A DNA stretch of 11,637 nt from the NCBI GenBank assembly GCA_002323895.1, contig DCQM01000195.1:1071-12707 (forward strand), given 5' to 3'. This document shows positions 8,201-11,637 of the stretch, piece by piece (the stretch's first letter is position 1; each line of letters begins with the position of its first letter). The notes under the pieces were generated by a model. The model worked only from the letters and a program-made list of their open reading frames with translations. It ran no database searches and had not been told where the DNA came from. The stretch is from Akkermansiaceae bacterium UBA1518 (GTDB lineage: Bacteria; Verrucomicrobiota; Verrucomicrobiia; Verrucomicrobiales; Akkermansiaceae). Both the position numbers and the translations under genes were made by a program.

Positions 8201-8946
8201 AGCTCAGGAAGAACGACGGGCACTTCGACGCCGTCGCTTTCGCGGGGGATAAACTTGACCTTGAACTTGGTCCCGGCCGGAGGAGTGACTGCGGTCGTGG
8301 AAAGATAGCCATCGAGATCCCCATCGTTGTCGATGTCGGCAAAGCTCATCATCATGCTGCCTCCTTTGTAATCGAGTCCCAGCGCTCCGGCTTGATCCGA
8401 AAATTTTCCGGATCCGTCGTTGAGGTAGAGTTTGTTTGGACACTGGTAGCCGCAAGCGTATAGGTCGAGATCTCCATCGTTGTCGATATCAACGAAACTG
8501 GCACCCGTTCCCCAGAAGGTCTCATCTGCAACTCCGGAGGATTGTGTGACGTCCTCGAATTTGAAATCTCCTAGATTTTTGTAGAGCCGGTTTCCTCCGC
8601 TGGGACTGGTGATGTAAAGATCGGGCAACTTGTCGCCATCAAAGTCGCCGGTGCAAATTCCTCCCGCCGGGTTCAAAAAAAGGAACTCCTTGATTCTGCT
8701 TTCCGGATTGTCCCAGTGGAGTCCGTAGTCAACTCCACTGTGGGAGATATTGATGGTTTCGAAAAGCGGGCTTCCTTCCGTCTGATTTGGTCGTGTGGGC
8801 AGGGGTGTGGAGGCGATTGTTCCTTCTACGAGTTCGATCGGAGCTCTTTTGTTGGCGTCCGGATTGGGTGAATTGGATTTCTGTTCGCAAGAAGGCAGAA
8901 CTACCAGAGAAGCGAGAAGGAACGGGCTGATGTATTTGAAGACCAT
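5299..8946 (-). CDS. VCBS/FG-GAP repeat lipoprotein with two ASPIC/UnbV domains (CRTAC1-like)
   Basis: This is a 1215-residue surface lipoprotein candidate. The N-terminus is a hydrophobic signal ending in VLPSC, a lipobox with the lipid-bearing Cys at 20, followed by a polar linker. Lobe 1 (about 95-550) has repeated FG-GAP calcium loops such as DFDGDKLPD, DIDNDGDLD, DYDSDGDPD and DFDGDGDVD, the blades of a beta-propeller. An ASPIC/UnbV domain follows (about 550-636; GLGATILVKTKAG, LEIHWPGGT). Lobe 2 (about 685-1135) repeats the pattern (DIDGDGDHD, DSDNDGDLD, DIDRDGDLD, DIDGDGDLD) and has the RGFSCSKSAMP element typical of large CRTAC1-like proteins. A second ASPIC/UnbV-like domain closes the protein (about 1143-1212; VVIRWPDGSTKEV). 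Such proteins are abundant in Bacteroidota and Verrucomicrobiota; roles in surface adhesion or polymer handling are inferred, not known. Start ATG at 8946 immediately precedes the signal sequence. Confidence 0.93.
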   Translation of the reverse strand: MVFKYISPFLLASLVVLPSCEQKSNSPNPDANKRAPIELVEGTIASTPLPTRPNQTEGSPLFETINISHSGVDYGLHWDNPESRIKEFLFLNPAGGICTGDFDGDKLPDLYITSPSGGNRLYKNLGDFKFEDVTQSSGVADETFWGTGASFVDIDNDGDLDLYACGYQCPNKLYLNDGSGKFSDQAGALGLDYKGGSMMMSFADIDNDGDLDGYLSTTAVTPPAGTKFKVKFIPRESDGVEVPVVLPELREYWEILYLPGDKVRRVEAAQYDHLFRNDNGKFVDVSKSAGIDGAFFTLSATWFDYDSDGDPDLYVSNDYTGPDMLYRNRGDGTFENVIQETVPHTPWFSMGSDVGDFNNDGLLDLFASDMSATSHYREKVMMGNMDDSAWFLDWSKPRQYMRNSVYVNSGAGRFQEASFLAGLSSTDWTWTPRIEDFDQDGHTDVFVTNGVMRDNMNSDLTEFANKNLEPGSAEYNIFWLEKPMRKERNLAFQNLGDLKFKSKGQDWGLERNGVSFGAATADFDGDGDVDLVVNNADTPVSIYRNNSSTNHRIAVTLEGVASNRKGLGATILVKTKAGTQTRTVTLSRGWLSASDTTAMFGLGAAQKVERLEIHWPGGTRQMFNKLDANHSYTITEPVGQPAPTEDPQATPLFLRSDHLASAIHQEAPFDDFKIQPLLPNKLSQNGPGIAWGDIDGDGDHDFFLGGAKSQSGQLFENIGEGGFKKVTTEVLEADKNSEDMGALFFDSDNDGDLDLYVAHGSAEAPPGDSTYRDQLYLNHGKGRFSKSPSDALPQLSISSGPVACADIDRDGDLDLFVGGRLVPGQYPTGPPSQILINNRGKFSATLVPNLGMITGAVFSDADDDGWIDLLLTTEWGPVRFLKNENGKLVEKTDQAGLATRTGWWNGIAGGDLDSDGDIDFLVTNFGLNTKYKASDEKPALAYFGDVDGSGRPHLIEAKLSDGKLLPRRGFSCSKSAMPSLQAKVGTFHNFASSALNELYSDSRLENALKFEANTLESGILINNGKGRFSWRPLPRFAQISPAFGAILQDIDGDGDLDAALAQNFYGPQRETGRMDGGLGLILENDSSGNFHPMGARESGIVIPEDAKSLSLADLNQDQRPDLIFGMNNGPVVTYLNQSQNDVLAVTLPAAAVGAKVTINSNSRSLHGGGSYLSQSPPVLVFQAPKEDTTVVIRWPDGSTKEVPLATGTRKLVVNY

Positions 8947-9002
8947 GGTGGGTCGAAAAAGTTGTAAGGGTTTGGATAGACGTTCTGCCCAAAAATGAGG
9001 AG

Positions 9003-9036
9003 AAAAAAACCCATCCCTGATCGAGGGACGGGTTTT
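9003..9036 (-). terminator. Rho-independent terminator after the LamG-PEP-CTERM gene
   Basis: A near-perfect hairpin is formed by 9006-9018 and 9024-9036: seven pairs (AAAACCC with GGGTTTT), one A-C mismatch, five pairs (TCCCT with AGGGA) and a 5-base loop. On the minus strand the stem is followed by seven Ts (complement of 9003-9009). It lies about 40 bp past the stop of the LamG-PEP-CTERM gene and before the VCBS start, so the VCBS gene probably has its own promoter or depends on readthrough. Confidence 0.82.
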
Positions 9037-9076
9037 GAAAGATCAGGGAATCTGACTCCCGTCAAAGCTGTGGTGA

Positions 9077-9952
9077 CTAGCGGCGTCGGAAGAGCATTGC
9101 AAAGGCGAGACCCAAAAGGCCAAGAAGACCGGTGGTGGGCTCGGGGATGGTGGCATCCGGACCGGCAGCCATGCTTGCAGCGATCTCTGATGCGTCCAGC
9201 GCATGGTCGTAGATCCGGAACTCGTCGAAAGTTCCGTCAAGGTTGGCGTCGTTGAGCCAGTTGGAGCGTCCCAGCCACATATTTACGTCGTTGAGATCGC
9301 TAATATTGGAGCCAACGGCTCCATTGGTTGTCTGCTGAACACCGTTGCGCCAGTAATTGACCTGACTTGTACTAACTCCAGTGTCCTCCCATGTCAGGGC
9401 GAAGTGAAATGGATCTCCAAAAACGGTATTAACATTGGAATCATGAGTCGCGATTCCTCCACCAGCCGGGTCTTCATTGCGAATTTCAACCCGTTGTTGG
9501 CCGTAATTGTTACCTCTGGAAGCTGACAGTAAGATGTAATCGAGGCCACCGGTCCCACCTCCATTGGTGTTTCCCGGACCAATGATCTCCCCGCCGTTTC
9601 CGCCCTCAGTGCTTCCAAAATCAAAAATCCTTGTCCAGTTCCCGGCATTGCTACTCACCGTGACCCATCCCTCCATCGTAACCGAGCTGTGAACAGAGAT
9701 GAGGTTGTTGGGAAGATCTCCATAAGCTTGGGTTGCCGAGGATCCTCCGGGGAGGTCGAGACCACTTCCGGTGAAGCTTGCTCCTGCTCCGCGAACGGTC
9801 CCGTTGGCACCACCAACGGAATCAGTAAACTTTGAGCCGTCTGCGGCTTCGCCAGCGGTATTGCTAAAACTGTATCGGTGGATTAGAGCTCCCTGCATTG
9901 CAAGGGAGCCTGCTCCCGTGAGGAGGCTAGTGAGGATAAGTGATCTTTTCAT
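9077..9952 (-). CDS. LamG-domain protein with PEP-CTERM sorting signal
   Basis: This is a 291-residue exported protein. I start it at the ATG at 9952 because MKRSLILTSLLTGAGSLAMQG is a standard signal peptide; the frame stays open upstream to 10006, but those extra 18 residues would bury it. One LamG domain fills about 23-265, from LIHRYSF to DEFRIYDHAL. The C-terminus is a classic PEP-CTERM signal: PEP at 270-272, a hydrophobic helix (LLGLLGLAFAMLF), and a final RRR. Such tails are recognised by exosortases, which release or anchor the protein at the envelope, often in exopolysaccharide-producing bacteria. No exosortase gene is in the window. It is a close paralogue of LamG domain 1 of the gene at 2953-5145. 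It is transcribed divergently from the sigma-fecR pair. Confidence 0.93.
   Translation of the reverse strand: MKRSLILTSLLTGAGSLAMQGALIHRYSFSNTAGEAADGSKFTDSVGGANGTVRGAGASFTGSGLDLPGGSSATQAYGDLPNNLISVHSSVTMEGWVTVSSNAGNWTRIFDFGSTEGGNGGEIIGPGNTNGGGTGGLDYILLSASRGNNYGQQRVEIRNEDPAGGGIATHDSNVNTVFGDPFHFALTWEDTGVSTSQVNYWRNGVQQTTNGAVGSNISDLNDVNMWLGRSNWLNDANLDGTFDEFRIYDHALDASEIAASMAAGPDATIPEPTTGLLGLLGLAFAMLFRRR
9158..9886 (-). repeat. LamG direct repeat, copy B
   Basis: This stretch encodes residues about 23-265 of the PEP-CTERM protein and corresponds to copy A at 4336-5070 in the same orientation. Similarity is visible at DNA level as well as in protein, and stops at the domain ends: copy A runs into TSP3 repeats, copy B into the PEP-CTERM tail. 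Confidence 0.8.
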
Positions 9953-10008
9953 GACGTAAGCTAATGCTGGAAGTTCTAGAATTACACATTGAGTTCTATC
10001 CTGCAAAT

Positions 10009-10014
10009 ATTATA
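10009..10014 (-). promoter_or_regulatory. Candidate -10 box of the LamG-PEP-CTERM gene
   Basis: The minus strand reads TATAAT here, a perfect match to the primary-sigma -10 consensus. It would give a leader of roughly 50 nt before the ATG at 9952. I could not find a convincing -35 hexamer 16-18 bases upstream, so this is only a candidate; AT-rich intergenic DNA yields such hexamers by chance. Confidence 0.35.
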
Positions 10015-10106
10015 GGCAAAATCCGTCAGTCTTGTGTATAAATACGACAAATCTTTCAAAAAGAGGGACCTTAAGGGGCCTTCTTGATGATCAAGTGTTG
10101 CTTGGC

Positions 10107-10208
10107 GGGACTTCTATGTTGCAATTGCATCTCGCAATGTTGCAGCGGATGGGAGTTCCGTGCGACCGGTTCGGGGAAGCGGAGATCGCTCTTGAGGGGA
10201 TTTCCTGA
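10107..10208 (+). pseudogene. DUF1552 relic (C-terminal fragment)
   Basis: The frame encodes GGTSMLQLHLAMLQRMGVPC and continues to EGIS and a TGA stop, equivalent to the last 33 residues of the DUF1552 protein at 1232-2575. From the His of LHLAML onward the two are identical in protein sequence; the few residues before it (SMLQ against SMSR) differ, and upstream of 10107 I detect no further match. There is an in-frame ATG at 10116 that could give a 30-residue peptide, but no ribosome binding site or other sign that it is expressed. I read it as the broken tail of another DUF1552 gene. Confidence 0.8.
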
Positions 10209-10228
10209 TAGAGTGGCATCCGATTGCT
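10128..10228 (+). repeat. Direct repeat, copy 2: DUF1552 3' end plus 20 bp downstream
   Basis: This is the partner of 2495-2595. Here the repeat is followed by normal sigma-upstream sequence instead of fecR sequence. The right boundary is GATTGCT, the near-match of GATCGCT at the left-hand junction. Confidence 0.9.
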
Positions 10229-10308
10229 AGTCGAAAACAAAGTGACTTTTTTCCGGCAGGTTGATCATTGGCCGGGAATTAACGGGAAAGTCGACGTATT
10301 TACTGATC

Positions 10309-10839
10309 ATGAATAAAGAGAAGGAAGCTGGATTTATGCGGATGTTCGTCGCGCATGAACCTGAGCTGCGCGCATTTCTGCGCACCCTACTTCCTTCGTG
10401 GGAATTAGTAGATGATGTCCTTCAGGAGGCTAGTGTGGTGATGTGGAATAAGCTGGATCAGCTCGAGGATGAGGAGGGATTTGTTCCTTGGGCAAAAGTG
10501 ATCGTCCGCTTCAAAGCAATGCATGCACGTCGCTCGGTGGCACGTGATCGGCTCGTTCTAAGCGAGGAAACAGTAGCGCTGTTGGCAGAGGACACACCCG
10601 ATTCTAATTCTGAAAGGATTCATTTTGAGAGAAGAGCTCTGAATTCATGTTTGCAGAAATTATCCCTTGAGAATAGACGCCTTGTTCTTATGCCTTATGA
10701 AAGGTCAGGTGCTTTGAGCGAGCTAGCCCAACGGACAAACCGCTCGGTCAACAGCCTCTATAAACTTCTCGGGCGACTGCGGGAAAAGCTCCGCCTGTGT
10801 GTGGAGCAAGAACTTATTACGAAAGGGGGGGAATCATGA
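10309..10839 (+). CDS. Sigma-70 family (ECF-like) RNA polymerase sigma factor, Rhodopirellula/Verrucomicrobium type
   Basis: This is a 176-residue two-domain sigma factor. I prefer the ATG at 10309; the frame can be read from a TTG at 10261, but the residues before MNKEKEAGF do not resemble the family. Region 2 (about 10-76) has FVAHEPELRAFLRTLLP and DVLQEASVVMWNKLDQ, very typical of the Verrucomicrobium/Rhodopirellula sigma family. Region 4 (about 113-165) has LQKLSLENRRLVLMPYERS and the helix-turn-helix LAQRTNRSVNSLYKLLGRLR for -35 recognition. It overlaps the fecR-like gene by 4 bp (ATGA), so the two are co-translated, the usual arrangement of an ECF-type sigma with its membrane regulator. 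Target promoters are unknown; the neighbouring surface-protein genes are candidates by position only. No strong Shine-Dalgarno is visible. Confidence 0.93.
   Translation: MNKEKEAGFMRMFVAHEPELRAFLRTLLPSWELVDDVLQEASVVMWNKLDQLEDEEGFVPWAKVIVRFKAMHARRSVARDRLVLSEETVALLAEDTPDSNSERIHFERRALNSCLQKLSLENRRLVLMPYERSGALSELAQRTNRSVNSLYKLLGRLREKLRLCVEQELITKGGES
10822..10831 (+). promoter_or_regulatory. Ribosome binding site of the fecR-like gene
   Basis: AAAGGGGGGG ends 4 bases before the ATG at 10836, inside the last codons of the sigma gene. It supports the ATG in the ATGA overlap as the true fecR start and contrasts with most other starts in the window, which lack a visible Shine-Dalgarno. Confidence 0.7.
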
Positions 10840-11637
10840 AGGACGAGCATTTTGGAGACCTTTGTAATCGATACTTTCTGGGCACGATTTCCGCGGAGGA
10901 AATGGCGGAATTGGATTGCGGTCTCAAAGGGAGTCAGGACTTGCGGGTTAAGTTCGCTGCTGAGGCCCGTCTCGATACCAATTTGCGTGATGCCGCTTCC
11001 AGCTTTGAGAAGACGCAGGGGGCGGGTATTTCAAAAGTTCCCAGCAGGCCAAAGTGGCAGTGGGCAATGGGAGCCGCTGCTGCGCTTGTGTTGATCGCGC
11101 TCGTTGTTTCTCTCTTCTATCCAGAAAGGAAAACGGAGCACATTGCGCGTATTGCTGATTTGCATGGCGCGGTCACTTGGATCGCTGATGGCGAACAGGC
11201 TGAAGGCCGTCTTGAAATTGGAAATGAGTTAACGGGAGGGACCCTCGAAGTGTCCTCTCTGGACTCTTGGGCTGAACTTGTTTTTGAAGACGGTTCCAGC
11301 GTCTGGGTCTCGGGCCCGGCGGTCGTCACGATTTCAGATGGAGGCGCTGGAAAGATGATTCGTCTTCGTGAGGGTGATTTATCTCTGGATGTTTCACCTC
11401 AACCGGAGGGCAAGCCCATGCGGGTTATTACGCCTTCAGCTGAAGCTGTTGTCTTGGGAACGCAGTTTAATGTTTCCGCAAGTCCATTATCGACCAGTTT
11501 GACGGTGAATGAAGGGAACGTCCAGGTGACCCGGCTTGCTGATGGGAGTGTGCAGGAAGTGAAAGCGGATCATCGGGTGATCGCTGCTCTGGAACATGAG
11601 AGTCCTTTTCAGGCGAGCCCCCGGGGCGATTCGGTGC
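10836..11637 (+). CDS. FecR-like membrane protein (putative anti-sigma/signal-transducing partner), 3'-truncated by the window
   Basis: The frame is open from the ATG at 10836 to the window end, 267 complete codons. The N-terminal cytoplasmic part (1-72) has FGDLCNRYFLGTISAEEMAEL, the short helical start seen in PVC anti-sigma proteins. One membrane segment follows (about 74-95, WAMGAAAALVLIALVVSLFY). The periplasmic FecR domain spans about 105-235, with GAVTWI, LVFEDGSSVWVSGPA, LREGDLSLDV, VITPSAEAVVLGTQFNV and LTVNEGNVQV. This topology fits a regulator that senses outside the membrane and controls the coupled sigma factor. What its periplasmic part senses is unknown. Its last 59 bases in the window reappear in decayed form at 2589-2649, so that relic may show how this gene continues. 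Confidence 0.92.
   Translation, partial: MKDEHFGDLCNRYFLGTISAEEMAELDCGLKGSQDLRVKFAAEARLDTNLRDAASSFEKTQGAGISKVPSRPKWQWAMGAAAALVLIALVVSLFYPERKTEHIARIADLHGAVTWIADGEQAEGRLEIGNELTGGTLEVSSLDSWAELVFEDGSSVWVSGPAVVTISDGGAGKMIRLREGDLSLDVSPQPEGKPMRVITPSAEAVVLGTQFNVSASPLSTSLTVNEGNVQVTRLADGSVQEVKADHRVIAALEHESPFQASPRGDSV

Larger units (their letters stand above)
9953..10308. other. Divergent intergenic region between LamG-PEP-CTERM and sigma genes
   Basis: This 356-bp region must carry the promoters of both divergent genes. Its centre holds the DUF1552 relic and the repeat copy 2. About 80 bp remain between the relic and the sigma start; there the hexamer TGATCA occurs twice (10262-10267 and 10304-10309, the second abutting the sigma ATG). 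I see no RNA gene, and no confident ECF-type promoter for sigma autoregulation. Confidence 0.6.

Noticed and set aside
9953..10006. Upstream start at 10006 for the LamG-PEP-CTERM protein
   Set aside because: It would put 18 mainly non-basic residues before an otherwise standard signal peptide, and it overlaps the candidate promoter region.
2495..10228. Transposon flanked by the 101-bp direct repeats
   Set aside because: No transposase, terminal inverted repeats or target-site duplication is visible, and the repeats are gene ends; duplication and deletion of a gene cassette explains them better.
10268..10300. ECF-type autoregulatory promoter (GGAATT near 10275, CGTA near 10294) before the sigma gene
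   Set aside because: The spacing of about 14 bases is too short for an ECF -35/-10 pair and the match is poor.
10261..10308. TTG start 16 codons upstream for the sigma factor
   Set aside because: The extra residues do not resemble the family, which normally begins a few residues before the FVAHEPELR element; the ATG at 10309 fits better.

Overview
The window looks like chromosomal DNA from a member of the Verrucomicrobiota, or less likely another PVC-superphylum lineage. Four things point there: a DUF1592/DUF1588/DUF1585 protein paired with a DUF1552 Tat-substrate protein, a sigma factor of the Rhodopirellula/Verrucomicrobium type translationally coupled to a FecR-like protein, a PEP-CTERM protein, and large secreted LamG and VCBS/FG-GAP proteins. 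I recognise protein families but no individually named gene, so gene symbols are left empty.

Layout. (1) 1-2575, plus strand: the 3' part of a DUF1595-DUF1592-DUF1588-DUF1585 gene overlaps a DUF1552 gene by 11 bp, forming one operon. (2) 2576-2952: a short scar with no intact gene. It joins the DUF1552 3' end directly to a decayed internal piece of a fecR gene. (3) 2953-9952, minus strand: three exported-protein genes in transcription order, namely a LamG protein with a PEP-CTERM anchor (9952-9077), a 1215-residue two-lobed VCBS/ASPIC-UnbV lipoprotein (8946-5299), and a LamG-TSP3-LamG protein (5145-2953). A good intrinsic terminator lies between the first two. (4) 9953-10308: a divergent intergenic region that holds a second, truncated copy of the DUF1552 3' end. 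(5) 10309-11637, plus strand: the sigma factor, overlapping by 4 bp a fecR-like gene that runs off the window.

The most notable signal is a pair of related scars. Sequence around the DUF1552 stop codon occurs twice (2495-2595 and 10128-10228, 94 of 101 positions identical). At the right-hand site it precedes an intact sigma-fecR pair. At the left-hand site it is fused straight into fecR sequence that matches the very end of the window. The simplest reading is that DUF1552-sigma-fecR junctions existed in at least two copies, and that the left copy lost about 1.35 kb (the sigma gene and most of fecR) at a 7-bp microhomology. The six coding differences between the two DUF1552 ends are all synonymous, so the copies diverged as working genes before the right one was truncated. 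This suggests a recurrent cassette of sigma, FecR, DUF1592 and DUF1552 genes that duplicates and rearranges.

Functionally, all products except the sigma factor appear to be exported or membrane-associated. A reasonable but unproven picture is a cell-surface module (carbohydrate- or protein-binding LamG proteins, a large beta-propeller lipoprotein, a c-type-haem-motif protein and a Tat-exported partner) next to its own sigma/FecR signalling pair.
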